DNA of 64,000 nt from Clostridia bacterium (GTDB lineage Bacteria > Bacillota > Clostridia > TANB77 > CAG-508). The notes beneath the pieces are model-generated. The model was given only the letters and a program-made list of their open reading frames with translations. It was not told the origin of the DNA and searched no databases. The stretch's first letter is position 1. Each line of letters starts with the position of its first letter. The stretch spans positions 1 to 64,000 of the forward strand of contig JAAWOE010000001.1 of the NCBI GenBank assembly GCA_022799315.1, given 5' to 3'. The position numbers and the translations under genes are program-made. This document shows positions 1 through 13,439 of the stretch, one piece after another.

Positions 1-9
1 GTGCTTTTA

Positions 10-123
10 TTATTTGCTCAAAATTACTACTATTGCAATAATCAAGGCAAATGCTATAATAGTCATTCCTACTAAACCGTAGAAAAGTAAGTATATTATT
101 AATAACATAGCTTGTTCTACCAT
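10..123 (-). CDS. Small hydrophobic membrane peptide (37 aa, MVEQAMLLIIYLLFYGLVGMTIIAFALIIAIVVILSK), unknown function
   Basis: Read on the minus strand: strong SD ggaggtggtgct before ATG, fully hydrophobic product, plausible -35/-10 (TTGTAT-17-TATAGT) upstream on the minus strand. Not in the supplied ORF track. Confidence 0.5.
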   Translation of the reverse strand: MVEQAMLLIIYLLFYGLVGMTIIAFALIIAIVVILSK

Positions 124-348
124 ATAGCACCACCTCCATTCTCACAGTCAAAACTGTGTATGTAAAGTGGTAGCACTCACACTGCTTATTCTCATTTTCT
201 ATGTTTATAACTATACATCATTATTAAGTAAAATACAAGCGAACAAAACAAATTTTTGAAAAATATATAAATATACTTTTTTATATGCCGTGTAATTATT
301 GATTTTTCAGCTTTCTTGAAAAAATCCTATAAGAACACTCCAACCATG

Positions 349-447
349 AGTGCGACTTTTACAAGTCGCAGTGAAAAATGAATGGTGAATAGTATTTAAT
401 TAAGTGTAAAGAGCACTTATGTACTATTCACTATTCATTTTTCACTG
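349..447. repeat. Composite palindromic intergenic element: hairpin tgcgactt/aagtcgca followed by a 25-bp inverted repeat (agtgaaaaatgaatggtgaatagta / tactattcactattcatttttcact)
   Basis: Inverted arms read directly at about 370-394 and 422-446. Confidence 0.75.
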
Positions 448-574
448 TTTATACTATTGTAATATATATTAAGTTTTGATATAATCATGGTCAAATAAAT
501 GAAAAGAGTTAGAGTGATATAAACGATTTAATTGTAAAATATTACAATCTATTTATAAAAGAAGGTGTTTATAT

Positions 575-1636
575 ATGTATAGAAATACATATGTAGAAGT
601 TAATTTAAAAAATATTGAAAGTAATGTAAGAAGTTTGATAAATAAGTATTGTGGATACAAATACTACTTTGGGGTTGTAAAAGCAGATTGCTATGGACAT
701 AATGATGTGAAATCAATAGAAGCTATAATAAAAGGTGGTTGCAATTATCTAGCTGTTGCAACTTTAGAAGAAGCATTAGAAATAAGGAAGAGTATAAAAG
801 ATGTTCCAATTCTATGTTTGGGAATTGTTCCAGTAGAATTTATTGAGGAAGCTATAAATAATAACATTACAATTACGATAAGTAATGTTGAATATCTTGA
901 AAAGCTTGTTACAAAAGAACACAATAATTTGAAAGTTCATATTAAAATAAATACAGGAATGAATAGGCTAGGTACAAATAATAAAAAAGAATTTAATAAA
1001 ATGTATGAGATAATTAAAAATAGTAACTTGATACTAGAAGGTATTTATACTCATATTTACAATTCATCAAATAAAGAAGATACAATTAAGCAATTTAATA
1101 AATTTGAAGAAATGATAGCTGATGTCAATGTAAGTGAAATTCCAATTATACATTTATGTGCAAGTGATGCAATGATGTCGTATCCAAAATTAGCGTATGC
1201 AAATGGATGCAGATTAGGAATTGCTATGTATGGACTTATGGAAAATAAAGAAAATCCACTTTTTTCAACATTTAGTTTGCATAGTGAAGTAATACAAATA
1301 AACGAGGTAGAAAATGGCACAGTGGGTTATAATGGAAATTATAAAGTAGAAGGTAAGGAAAAAATAGCAGTAGTTCCAATTGGTTATGCTGATGGTATTA
1401 TAAGAAAAAACACAGGTAGAAATGTATATATTAATAATAAAGAATATAAAATTGTTGGAAATATATGTATGGATATGCTATTTGTTAAAATTGACAGCTC
1501 TGTAAAAGTTGGAGATAAAGTTACTATAATAAAAGATATAGGGCATATAGAAGAAATTGCAAAATATTTAGATACTATTCCATATGAAATCATTTGCTCT
1601 ATAGGTAAAAGGGTTCCAAGAGTATATAAATTATAA
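575..1636 (+). CDS. alr: Alanine racemase (PLP-dependent, fold type III)
   Basis: VKADCYGH lysine motif, NTGMNRLG, GNICMDM; full-length ORF. Confidence 0.88.
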   Translation: MYRNTYVEVNLKNIESNVRSLINKYCGYKYYFGVVKADCYGHNDVKSIEAIIKGGCNYLAVATLEEALEIRKSIKDVPILCLGIVPVEFIEEAINNNITITISNVEYLEKLVTKEHNNLKVHIKINTGMNRLGTNNKKEFNKMYEIIKNSNLILEGIYTHIYNSSNKEDTIKQFNKFEEMIADVNVSEIPIIHLCASDAMMSYPKLAYANGCRLGIAMYGLMENKENPLFSTFSLHSEVIQINEVENGTVGYNGNYKVEGKEKIAVVPIGYADGIIRKNTGRNVYINNKEYKIVGNICMDMLFVKIDSSVKVGDKVTIIKDIGHIEEIAKYLDTIPYEIICSIGKRVPRVYKL

Positions 1637-1647
1637 AAATACATAAA

Positions 1648-1680
1648 AACACCACCAACTAAAATGCAGTTGGTGGTGTT
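1648..1680 (+). terminator. Hairpin terminator (aacaccaccaact-loop-agttggtggtgtt), possibly bidirectional
   Basis: 13-bp perfect inverted repeat between convergent ORFs. Confidence 0.8.
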
Positions 1681-1697
1681 TGTCGGAAACAAATCCG

Positions 1698-2051
1698 TCA
1701 ATAATCTTCAACATCGAAATAAATGGAAGATGTCACATATGGCTTGTCTTCAATCATATAAACCCAATGAACTTCTACATTATCACGAATTTTCGTGAAT
1801 TGATATTCAATATGGAATATACTGTAGATATTTTTTGGATTATAATAATCAAACGCACGAACAATTGGAATTTTCGTTGATACGACATAACATCCATTTA
1901 CTACGAGCCAAATATTGTATATCCAACCAGTTTCCAATATAGGTATTGAAAAACCAGTTGTATCACTAATTCCTGTTGAAGAAGATGTCATTGGTCTGAC
2001 AAAATTTAATTTCCGAGTGTAAAGGTCTCTGAAAAATAAATAATTATTCAT
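1698..2051 (-). CDS. Hypothetical protein (117 aa; MNNYLFFRDLYTRKLNFVRP...)
   Basis: Minus ORF; internal ATG at 2051 has SD aaggagggg, preferred over the longer track start at 2138. Confidence 0.6.
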   Translation of the reverse strand: MNNYLFFRDLYTRKLNFVRPMTSSSTGISDTTGFSIPILETGWIYNIWLVVNGCYVVSTKIPIVRAFDYYNPKNIYSIFHIEYQFTKIRDNVEVHWVYMIEDKPYVTSSIYFDVEDY

Positions 2052-2360
2052 ACAAACCCCTCCTTGTAATTTACGACTTACAAGTAAAACTAATACTATT
2101 ATATATACTAAAGTATATTTGCCAACAAAATACAGCAAAATTTTACAAGATTTTACAAATTACATATTTATAAAAAATATGAATAAAAATCAAAATTTGT
2201 ATTGCATTTATTTATAAAATATAGTAATATTTTTTAGGGTGTAAGAAAAATGAGAAATTTTGTAGAAAAAACACAATTTATCATTACATTAAATAGCAAA
2301 GCAAATTTGCTAGTTTTTGTGTTTGCTACAATTATTTCTATTATATATGGTATAAATTTA

Positions 2361-2390
2361 GGTCACTAAAATTGTTTTTAGTGGCTTTTT
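2361..2390 (+). terminator. Hairpin plus T-run just upstream of the uracil permease; possible leader attenuator
   Basis: gtcactaaaattgtttttagtggcttttt. Confidence 0.5.
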
Positions 2391-2433
2391 ATATATTTTA
2401 CACACCAAAAGAAAATATTAGGAGGAACGTTTT

Positions 2434-3774
2434 ATGGAAAAAAGTAAAATGGTTTTAGACGTAAACGAAAAGCCAACACTTGCAAAATGGATTATTTTAG
2501 CAATCCAGCACGTATTTGCAATGTTTGGTGCAACAATTTTAGTACCTATTTTAGTAAATGCAGGAGCTGGAGAAACAGTACTTACAATACCAGTAGCATT
2601 AGTAACATCAGGAATAGGAACATTAATTTATATTTTATGTACAAGAGGAAAATCACCAGTATATTTAGGAAGCTCTTTTGCATTTATTGCGCCACTAGCA
2701 GCAGCTTACCTAAAAGGTGGACTAAGTGGAGCTATGACAGGAGTTATGGTAGTAGGTCTTATTTATGTAGTATTTGCTACAATTATAAGATTTACAGGAA
2801 AAGGCTGGCTTGATAAATTATTACCACCAGTTGTAATTGGACCAATGATTATGATTATAGGTTTAGGACTTGCACCATCTGCAATTTCACAAGTAGGACT
2901 TGTAAGTGGGGCAGAAGTTGAATGGAAAGCAATATTTGTTGCAGTTGTTACATTCTTAGTAACAGCAATTGTAGCAGTAAGAGGAAAAGGATTCTTAAAA
3001 ATTATTCCTTTCTTAGTAGGAATAGTAACAGGATACATTGCTGCAGTATGTGTAGGATTAGTTGATTTTACACCAGTAGCAGAAGCAGCATTCTTTAGTA
3101 TACCTCAATTTGCTGTACCATTTGTAAGCTATGTACCAAATTTCTCTGCAATTCTTACAATTGCACCAATTGCATTAGTAACAATGGCAGAACATATTGG
3201 AGATCATACATCACTATCTAACATTATAGGAAAAGATTTATTAAAAGAACCAGGGTTAGAAAGAACTTTATTAGGAGACGGTGTTGCAACATTTATAGCA
3301 GGTATACTTGGTGGACCTGCAAATACAACATATGGTGAAAACACATCTGTTGTAGGAATGACTAAAATTGCATCTGTATGGGTAATTGGACTTGCTGCTA
3401 TATTTGCAATTTGTTTAGGATTCCTAGGAAAATTCACAGCATTAGTTTCAACAATACCAAATCCAGTACTTGGAGGAGTAAGCTTACTTCTTTATGGATT
3501 TATAGCTGTTAATGGATTAAAAGTATTAATCCAAAACCAAGTAGATTTTGGAAAAACAAAAAATGTTGTTGTAGCATCTGCAATGCTTGTACTTGGACTT
3601 GGAGGAGCAGCTATTTCTATAATTAGTGGAGATGTATCTGTTACAATTTCAGGAATGAGCTTAGCAGCAATTGTTGGAATTTTAATTAATCTATTCTTAC
3701 CAGAAGAAAAAGAAGAAACTATAGAAACACCTAAAAAAGAGAAAAAAGAAGAAAAAGTAGAAGCAAACATTTAG
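2434..3774 (+). CDS. uraA: NCS2-family uracil permease
   Basis: Conserved NCS2 features ([32 protein letters not shown]); next to upp. Confidence 0.9.
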   Translation: MEKSKMVLDVNEKPTLAKWIILAIQHVFAMFGATILVPILVNAGAGETVLTIPVALVTSGIGTLIYILCTRGKSPVYLGSSFAFIAPLAAAYLKGGLSGAMTGVMVVGLIYVVFATIIRFTGKGWLDKLLPPVVIGPMIMIIGLGLAPSAISQVGLVSGAEVEWKAIFVAVVTFLVTAIVAVRGKGFLKIIPFLVGIVTGYIAAVCVGLVDFTPVAEAAFFSIPQFAVPFVSYVPNFSAILTIAPIALVTMAEHIGDHTSLSNIIGKDLLKEPGLERTLLGDGVATFIAGILGGPANTTYGENTSVVGMTKIASVWVIGLAAIFAICLGFLGKFTALVSTIPNPVLGGVSLLLYGFIAVNGLKVLIQNQVDFGKTKNVVVASAMLVLGLGGAAISIISGDVSVTISGMSLAAIVGILINLFLPEEKEETIETPKKEKKEEKVEANI

Positions 3775-3827
3775 AAAAATGTAGGGGCAGGCTTTATGTC
3801 TGCCCAAATTTTGAGGAGGAGTACAGT

Positions 3828-4454
3828 ATGAAGGCAATAGAAGTAAATCATCCATTAATACAACATAAAGTATCAATTTTAAGAGATAAAAAAACAGGAA
3901 CAAAAGAATTTAGAGAACTTGCTGAAGAAATAGCAATGTTATTATGCTATGAAGCAATGAGAGATATAGAAACAGAAGACGTAGAAGTAGAAACACCTAT
4001 GGGAAAAACTATGGCAAAAAGAGTAAATGAAGATAAATTTACATTTGTTCCAATATTAAGAGCAGGACTTGGAATGTCTAATGGTATAACAAAAATTATT
4101 CCAAATGCAAAGATTGGAGTTATAGGATTATATCGTAATGAAGAAACATTAGAACCTGTTAGATACTATTATAAAGTTCCAAAAGATATTAAAGATAGAG
4201 AAGTAATACTTGTAGATCCAATGCTTGCAACAGGAGGATCTGCAGTAGATGCAATTAAAATGATGAAAGAAGATGGAGTTACAAAAATTAAATTCTTATG
4301 TTTAATTGCGGCACCAGAAGGTATAAAAAGAGTAGAAGAAGAATATCCTGATGTACAAATATATTGTGCAAGTATAGATGACCACTTAAATGAAATTGGT
4401 TATATTGTACCAGGACTTGGAGATGCAGGAGATAGAATATTTGGAATAAAATAA
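3828..4454 (+). CDS. upp: Uracil phosphoribosyltransferase
   Basis: [20 protein letters not shown], full-length. Confidence 0.95.
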   Translation: MKAIEVNHPLIQHKVSILRDKKTGTKEFRELAEEIAMLLCYEAMRDIETEDVEVETPMGKTMAKRVNEDKFTFVPILRAGLGMSNGITKIIPNAKIGVIGLYRNEETLEPVRYYYKVPKDIKDREVILVDPMLATGGSAVDAIKMMKEDGVTKIKFLCLIAAPEGIKRVEEEYPDVQIYCASIDDHLNEIGYIVPGLGDAGDRIFGIK

Positions 4455-4490
4455 ACTTAAAAAGAGTAGCCAGGCTACTCTTTTTAAGTT
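4454..4490 (+). terminator. Intrinsic terminator after upp
   Basis: aacttaaaaagagtagccaggctactctttttaagtt. Confidence 0.85.
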
Positions 4491-4519
4491 ATAGGAAAGT
4501 AGGTTGTTTTACATTAAAT

Positions 4520-4552
4520 GTTGTAGAGTCGACGTCCACGTCGATCCACAAC
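4520..4552. repeat. GTCGAC-family palindromic intergenic repeat, copy 1
   Basis: gttgtagagtcgacgtccacgtcgatccacaac; related copies at 16281, 60062 and 60111. Confidence 0.65.
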
Positions 4553-4651
4553 ATCAAAAAATACATTTGTTTTTATTAAAACTTGAAAAAACATGTAAAT
4601 ATGATATAATGAAAAAGTAATGGGCAACCATTGTTGTAGAAAGGAAACAGC

Positions 4652-4810
4652 ATGAAGAAACGGACGAAGATATTCCTTATATGTTGCGTAATTTTAGCAA
4701 TAGTACTCTTTGGCTTAGGATGTTATTTGAAAAAACTTACTTTTGTTACGACAGCTGAAGCAATCCTTGCAGGATGTATAATTGGTGCGATTAGTAAGCG
4801 CCTTGACTGA
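4652..4810 (+). CDS. Small membrane or lipoprotein-like protein (52 aa, MKKRTKIFLICCVILAIVLFGLGCYLKK...)
   Basis: Own promoter (ttgaaa-16-tataat), SD gaaaggaaac, hydrophobic N-terminus with lipobox-like LFGLGC, own terminator; missing from ORF track. Confidence 0.6.
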   Translation: MKKRTKIFLICCVILAIVLFGLGCYLKKLTFVTTAEAILAGCIIGAISKRLD

Positions 4811-4822
4811 GAAGCCAAGAAA

Positions 4823-4862
4823 GAAGCGAAAAAGAGATGGAAACATCTCTTTTTGCTTCTTC
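4823..4862 (+). terminator. Strong intrinsic terminator
   Basis: gaagcgaaaaagagatggaaacatctctttttgcttcttc. Confidence 0.85.
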
Positions 4863-4883
4863 ACAAAAAAATCACAAATATTT

Positions 4884-4910
4884 TTAGCAATTGGGGTTGA
4901 CAATTGCTAA
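4884..4910 (+). promoter_or_regulatory. CIRCE-like HrcA operator 1 (variant)
   Basis: TTAGCAATT-N9-AATTGCTAA, same 9-9-9 geometry as consensus CIRCE TTAGCACTC-N9-GAGTGCTAA. Confidence 0.75.
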
Positions 4911-4936
4911 TTTTGGTTATAATATATACAAAGAAA

Positions 4937-4963
4937 TTAGCAATCGAAACTTTTAAGTGCTAA
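4937..4963 (+). promoter_or_regulatory. CIRCE-like HrcA operator 2 (variant)
   Basis: TTAGCAATC-N9-AAGTGCTAA immediately before hrcA. Confidence 0.75.
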
Positions 4964-4978
4964 AAAGAGGTGATAAAT

Positions 4979-5989
4979 GTGCTAGATAAACGTAAAAAGG
5001 AAATTTTACAAGCAGTTATAGATGAATATATTAATACTGCAGAACCAGTTAGCTCAGCAACACTTGTAAAAAAATATGGTTTAAATTATAGTAGTGCAAC
5101 TGTTAGAAATGAACTTGCAGAACTAGAAGATATTGGCTATTTAGATAAACCACACACCTCAGCTGGACGTGTACCATCTGAAAAAGGATATAGGTTCTAT
5201 GTAGATGAACTAGTAAATGATGAAGATATATCATTAGAAGAAATTAAGTACATTCAAAACAAATTATCAACTAAAGTAAATGAAATTGAAGACTTAACCA
5301 AAATTGCAACATCAACCTTATCTGAAATTACACACTATACAACAGTCGCGATTGGTCCAAAATCAGATATGCAAATAATAGAAGAAATAAAATTTGTATT
5401 GCTTGGTTCTAGAATGCTAATGGTAGTTATTGTAACAGATAGTGGGCTTGTTAAAGAAACGATTATCAAATATGATGAAGATATTAATTTAAGTCAAGTA
5501 GAAACACTAAATAATCTATTTAATAGTAAATTAAAAGGAAAACCACTTAGTAAAATAGATAAACCAATGGAAGAATATATTTTATCTGAAATTACTTATA
5601 GTGTAGATGTAATTAAGCCAATAATAGAACAAATTAATAAAGTAATAGAAGAAGAAAACAAACTATATTTAGAAGGAACAAACAAGTCATTTGACTTACC
5701 AGAATTTAAAAGCTTAGAAATAGCTAAAAATTTTGTTAATATTCTAGATGAAAAAGAACTAATGCTAGATATGCTAAATTCAGGAATTGCAAAAGACATT
5801 AATGTATATATTGGAGACGAAAATGATAATGAACAATTAAAAGATTTTAGTATTGTAACCTTTAAACATTCAGTTGGTGACAAAGACCTAGGAACAATTG
5901 GAATTATAGGACCAAAGAGAATGGATTATTCTAAGGTAATTTCTGTTATGAAATATATTAGTAAAAAAATGAAAGAAAAAGATTTATGA
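4979..5989 (+). CDS. hrcA: Heat-inducible transcription repressor HrcA
   Basis: MLDKRKKEILQAVIDEYI..., first gene of hrcA-grpE-dnaK-dnaJ; GTG at 4979 preferred over 4970 because of SD spacing. Confidence 0.93.
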   Translation: MLDKRKKEILQAVIDEYINTAEPVSSATLVKKYGLNYSSATVRNELAELEDIGYLDKPHTSAGRVPSEKGYRFYVDELVNDEDISLEEIKYIQNKLSTKVNEIEDLTKIATSTLSEITHYTTVAIGPKSDMQIIEEIKFVLLGSRMLMVVIVTDSGLVKETIIKYDEDINLSQVETLNNLFNSKLKGKPLSKIDKPMEEYILSEITYSVDVIKPIIEQINKVIEEENKLYLEGTNKSFDLPEFKSLEIAKNFVNILDEKELMLDMLNSGIAKDINVYIGDENDNEQLKDFSIVTFKHSVGDKDLGTIGIIGPKRMDYSKVISVMKYISKKMKEKDL

Positions 5990-6006
5990 TTGTAAGGAGA
6001 ATGTAG

Positions 6007-6037
6007 TGTAGGGGCGATTTTAATCGCCCGTTCTACG
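6007..6037. repeat. GTAGGGGCG-family palindromic intergenic repeat
   Basis: tgtaggggcgattttaatcgcccgttctacg; 24-bp core identical in reverse complement to 60020-60043. Confidence 0.8.
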
Positions 6038-6066
6038 AAGAAATAACTAAATATAAGGAGGATAAA

Positions 6067-6551
6067 ATGGAAGAAAATAAAGAGGAAGTTATAGAAAAAG
6101 AAGAAGTGGTAGAAGTACAAGAAGATACTACAAAACAAGAATTAGAGGAAATGACAGATCGTTATAAAAGATTAATGGCAGAATTTGATAACTTCAAAAA
6201 AAGAAGTTCAAAAGAAAGAGAATCACTTTATAATTCTTTAATGTCAGATATTATAACATCTATTTTACCAGTAGTTGATAATTTAGAAAAAGCAGCAGCT
6301 GCTCCAACAGAAGACGAAAACTATAAACAAGGAGTAGAAATGGTACATAAACAACTAATAGATACATTATCAGGTTTAGGTGTTGAAGAAATAAAAACAG
6401 TAGGAGAAACCTTTAACCCAGAGTACCATGAAGCAGTGAGTAGTGTTGAAGATGAAACTTTAGGCGAAAAAGAAATAAAAGAAGAATTTAGAAAGGGCTA
6501 TAAGATAAAAGAAAAGGTAATACGCCACTCTATGGTTGTAGTAGCTAACTA

Positions 6552-6552
<1 letters not shown>
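6067..6552 (+). CDS. grpE: Nucleotide exchange factor GrpE
   Basis: Acidic N-terminus, ...EFDNFKKRSSKE..., ...GYKIKEKVIRHSMVVVAN; operon position. Confidence 0.93.
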
Positions 6553-8625
<2,073 letters not shown>

Positions 8626-8628
8626 TAT

Positions 8629-8730
8629 AGAAGTTAGAAGTTAGAAGTTGGATGTTGGATATTTGAGAAGATTCTTCAAAGAAATTTCTTAAAATCAAAC
8701 TTCCAACTTCCAACATCAAACTTCCAATTT
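8629..8730. repeat. Inverted repeat built from GAAGTT(A/G)GA-type short units between dnaK and dnaJ
   Basis: Left arm agaagttagaagttagaagttggatgttgga; right arm tcaaacttccaacttccaacatcaaacttccaa. Confidence 0.75.
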
Positions 8731-8741
8731 GGAGGAACAAG

Positions 8742-9896
8742 ATGGCTGAACAAAAAAGAGATTATTATGAAGTATTAGGTGTTGATAAAAATGCAAGTGA
8801 TGATGAGCTAAAAAAGGCATACCGTAAGCTTGCTAAAAAATATCACCCAGATGCTAATCCGGATAATAAAAAAGAAGCAGAAGCAAAGTTTAAGGAAGTA
8901 AATGAAGCCTATGAGACGTTATCTGATGCACAGAAAAGAAGAATGTATGACCAATTTGGACCAGATGGACCACAAGGCTTCGGTGGTGGTGGACCAGGTG
9001 GAGGTTACTACTCATATTCTACTTCTGGTTTTGATGGCTTTGACATGGGAGACTTAGGCGATATCTTCTCATCTTTCTTTGGTGGAGGTTTCAGCGGTAG
9101 AAGTTCAGGAAGAACTAACAATGGACCGATAAAAGGTGCAGACTTAAGATATAATATGGAAATTAGCTTTGAAGAAGCTTTCTTAGGAGTAGAAAAAGAA
9201 ATTAGCATTAGCCGTGAAGATACATGTGATATTTGCCATGGAAGTGGTGCAAAACCAGGAAGCAAAGTAGATACTTGTACAATGTGCCATGGAACAGGTC
9301 AAATAAAACAAGTGCAAACTACAATATTAGGACAAATGCAAACTACAAGAACTTGTCCTACATGTCATGGAGAAGGTAAAGTAATTCATGAAACTTGTGA
9401 AGCTTGCCGTGGAAAAGGAACTGTAAAAAAACAAGCAAGAATAAAAGTAAAAATTCCAGCAGGAATTGACGAGAATCAAACAGTTGTCTTAAGAGGAGAA
9501 GGAGCACCAGGACAAAAAGGCGGAGCTAAAGGTGATTTATATATTACAGTACATATTAAAAGACATAGCATTTTTACAAGACAAGATTATAATGTTCTTT
9601 GTGATATACCAATTACTTTTACACAAGCAACATTAGGTGCTGAACTTGAAATTCCTATGGTAGATGGTTCTAAAGAAAAATTCAAAATTCCAGAAGGAAC
9701 ACAAACTGGAACAAGATTTAGAATCAAAGGAAAAGGTTTTAAAGCAGTAAACAGAAGCTATGAAGGAGATTTAATTTTTACAGTAGAGGTACAAACTCCA
9801 AAACGCTTATCAAAAGAACAAAGAGATTTACTAATGCAACTTGCAAAAACAATGAACGAACAACCACCTGTAAAAAAGAGAGGAATATTTGGATAA
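8742..9896 (+). CDS. dnaJ: Chaperone DnaJ (Hsp40)
   Basis: J-domain with HPD, G-rich region, four CxxCxGxG zinc motifs. Confidence 0.97.
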   Translation: MAEQKRDYYEVLGVDKNASDDELKKAYRKLAKKYHPDANPDNKKEAEAKFKEVNEAYETLSDAQKRRMYDQFGPDGPQGFGGGGPGGGYYSYSTSGFDGFDMGDLGDIFSSFFGGGFSGRSSGRTNNGPIKGADLRYNMEISFEEAFLGVEKEISISREDTCDICHGSGAKPGSKVDTCTMCHGTGQIKQVQTTILGQMQTTRTCPTCHGEGKVIHETCEACRGKGTVKKQARIKVKIPAGIDENQTVVLRGEGAPGQKGGAKGDLYITVHIKRHSIFTRQDYNVLCDIPITFTQATLGAELEIPMVDGSKEKFKIPEGTQTGTRFRIKGKGFKAVNRSYEGDLIFTVEVQTPKRLSKEQRDLLMQLAKTMNEQPPVKKRGIFG

Positions 9897-9901
9897 AAGT
9901 T

Positions 9902-9931
9902 TAAAAGAATACTTGCAAAGTATTCTTTTTT
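9902..9931 (+). terminator. Intrinsic terminator after dnaJ
   Basis: aaaagaatacttgcaaagtattctttttt. Confidence 0.85.
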
Positions 9932-10076
9932 GATATAGAATTAAAACGTTCAGAAATGGGCAAAATAATAAAAAAGAAGTGAAGAGGTACTAGAAGTAAA
10001 AAGTCAGAAAATAAGATAATTATTTTAAAGTAATTACTTATCAATAAACTTATAGCTTTAAAACCTAAAACTTTAA

Positions 10077-11099
<1,023 letters not shown>

Positions 11100-11225
11100 T
11101 ACCATACAATTTACATTGTAGGGTTTGTAAGGGCAGGCCCAAAGGGTCTGCTCTTATATGTAATTAAGAATAAGAAGCAAATTATTTTTATAATAAAACA
11201 TTGTTTAGATAAAACAAAACTATAT

Positions 11226-11277
11226 AAAAGGCATATATATTAGCATAAAAGACAATATGGTAATATATATACCTTTT
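11226..11277. promoter_or_regulatory. 17-bp near-perfect inverted repeat (aaaaggcatatatatta / taatatatatacctttt) upstream of pgk
   Basis: Arms 11226-11242 and 11261-11277, adjacent to a -10 like tataat. Confidence 0.45.
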
Positions 11278-11331
11278 GTATAAAATTGGTATATAATCCA
11301 TATAATAATATGATAATAATAGGAGGTTTTT

Positions 11332-12516
11332 ATGAACAAAAAAACAGTAAAAGATATTGATGTAAAAGGAAAAAAAGTATTGGTTCGTTGTGATTTTAAC
11401 GTACCTCAAGATGAGAATGGAAATATTACAGATACAAGAAGAATTGTATCTTCATTACCAACTATAAAATATTTGATTGAAAATGGAGCAATGGTAATTC
11501 TTTGTTCACATCTAGGAAGACCAAAAGGAGAAGTTAAAAAAGAATTTTCACTAGCACCTGTTGCAAAAGAATTATCAAAAGAATTAGGAATAGAAGTAAA
11601 ATTAGCTGATGATATTGTAGGAAAAAGTGCAAAAAGCTTAACAGCTAATATGAAAGAAGGAGAAGTAGTACTACTTGAAAATGTGCGTTTTGATGCAAGA
11701 GAAGAAAAAAATGATTCAGAAATGGCTCGTGAACTTGCATCTCTTGCCCAAATATATGTAAATGATGCATTTGGAACATCACATAGAGCACATGCATCAA
11801 CTGCAGGAGTAGCAGACTATTTACCAGCAGTTTCAGGATTTTTAATTGAAAAAGAAATCGATTTTATGGGAAATGCTTTAGAAAATCCTAAAAGACCATT
11901 TGTAGCTATCTTAGGAGGTAAAAAAGTTTCAGACAAAATTGGCGTTATAAACTCATTACTTGAAAAAGTAGATACATTAATGATTGGTGGCGCTATGGCA
12001 TATACTTTCTTTAAGGCACAAGGATATGAAGTGGGAAATTCAATTTGCGAATTAGATAAACTTGATTTAGCAAAAGAATTAATGGAAAAAGCAAGTAAAA
12101 AAGGTGTTAAATTAATGCTTCCAGTAGACACAAAACTAGGAAAAGAATTTGATAAAGATACAGAAAGTAAAACAGTAAAAGCAAGTGAAATTCCAGAGGG
12201 TTGGGAAGGCTTTGATATAGGAGAAGAAACTATAAAGCTTTATAAAGAAGAATTAAAAAATGCAAAAACAATAGTATGGAATGGACCTTTAGGATTATTT
12301 GAATTTGACCAATTTGCAATAGGAACAAATGAAATTGCAAAAACACTTGCAGAAGTTGACGCAATAACAATTATTGGTGGAGGAGATTCAGCAGCAGCTA
12401 TTGAAAAAGCAGGATTAGCAGATAAAATGACACATATTTCAACAGGTGGTGGAGCAAGCTTAGAGTTCTTAGAAGGTAAAAAATTACCAGGAATTGAATG
12501 TTTACAAGACAAATAA
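11332..12516 (+). CDS. pgk: Phosphoglycerate kinase
   Basis: [23 protein letters not shown], full-length. Confidence 0.97.
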   Translation: MNKKTVKDIDVKGKKVLVRCDFNVPQDENGNITDTRRIVSSLPTIKYLIENGAMVILCSHLGRPKGEVKKEFSLAPVAKELSKELGIEVKLADDIVGKSAKSLTANMKEGEVVLLENVRFDAREEKNDSEMARELASLAQIYVNDAFGTSHRAHASTAGVADYLPAVSGFLIEKEIDFMGNALENPKRPFVAILGGKKVSDKIGVINSLLEKVDTLMIGGAMAYTFFKAQGYEVGNSICELDKLDLAKELMEKASKKGVKLMLPVDTKLGKEFDKDTESKTVKASEIPEGWEGFDIGEETIKLYKEELKNAKTIVWNGPLGLFEFDQFAIGTNEIAKTLAEVDAITIIGGGDSAAAIEKAGLADKMTHISTGGGASLEFLEGKKLPGIECLQDK

Positions 12517-12688
12517 AATTACCACTATTATTGCGATTTTAAATAGAGTAGAGTTCGGAGTAATAGTATAAAATATTGAAGAAGAATCTCGGAGCCATAC
12601 GTGGGGAGCAATAGAATGGATTTAATTGATGTATTAGATGAGAAAAATAATTAACTGTAAAGTTAGGAGATAGAAGGAGGAAATTAGT

Positions 12689-13435
12689 ATGCGTAGAAAA
12701 GTGATTGCAGGAAATTGGAAAATGAATAAAAATCCAGAAGAGGCAAAAAAATATTTAGAAGAAATAATACCTATGGTAAAAGATGCCAAAAGTGAAGTTG
12801 TTCTTTGTGTACCATATATAGATTTAAAATGTATGGTAAAACATGCAAATGGAACTAATGTTAAAATAGGTGCGCAAAATATGCACTGGGAAGAAACAGG
12901 AGCATATACTGGAGAAGTATCTGGTTCTATGTTAAAATCAATTGGAGTAGAATATGTTATTATTGGACACTCAGAAAGAAGACAATATTTTGCAGAAACA
13001 GATGAAACTGTTAATAAAAAAGTGAAAGCCGCTTTTGCAAATAACTTAAAACCAATAGTATGCGTTGGAGAAAGTTTAGAACAAAGAGAAGAAGGAAAAA
13101 CAAAAGAAGTAATAACAACACAAACAAGACTTGCGTTAGATGGGTTAACTGCTGAACAAGTTGAAAATACAATAATTGCATATGAACCTATTTGGGCAAT
13201 TGGAACAGGGAAAACAGCAACAAGTGAAGACGCAAATAGTAGTATTAAGGAAATTCGTGACGAAATTTGTAAAATATATGGACAAAACACTGCCGAAAGA
13301 GTTATAATCCAATATGGCGGTAGCGTAAAACCAGAAAATGCAAAAGAACTATTTTCTACATCAGATATTGATGGAGCATTAGTTGGAGGAGCAAGCTTAA
13401 AGCCAGAAAGTTTTGCAGGGATCGTGAACTATTAA
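12689..13435 (+). CDS. tpiA: Triosephosphate isomerase
   Basis: [25 protein letters not shown]. Confidence 0.97.
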   Translation: MRRKVIAGNWKMNKNPEEAKKYLEEIIPMVKDAKSEVVLCVPYIDLKCMVKHANGTNVKIGAQNMHWEETGAYTGEVSGSMLKSIGVEYVIIGHSERRQYFAETDETVNKKVKAAFANNLKPIVCVGESLEQREEGKTKEVITTQTRLALDGLTAEQVENTIIAYEPIWAIGTGKTATSEDANSSIKEIRDEICKIYGQNTAERVIIQYGGSVKPENAKELFSTSDIDGALVGGASLKPESFAGIVNY

Positions 13436-13439
13436 AATA

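Noticed and set aside
1680-1880. Plus-strand 66-aa ORF
   Set aside because: Overlaps the minus-strand gene that has a good SD; begins inside the alr terminator
12530-12688. 12-codon ORF (MDLIDVLDEKNN) and odd sequence in the tpiA leader as a leader peptide
   Set aside because: No attenuator hairpin or amino-acid bias; insufficient evidence
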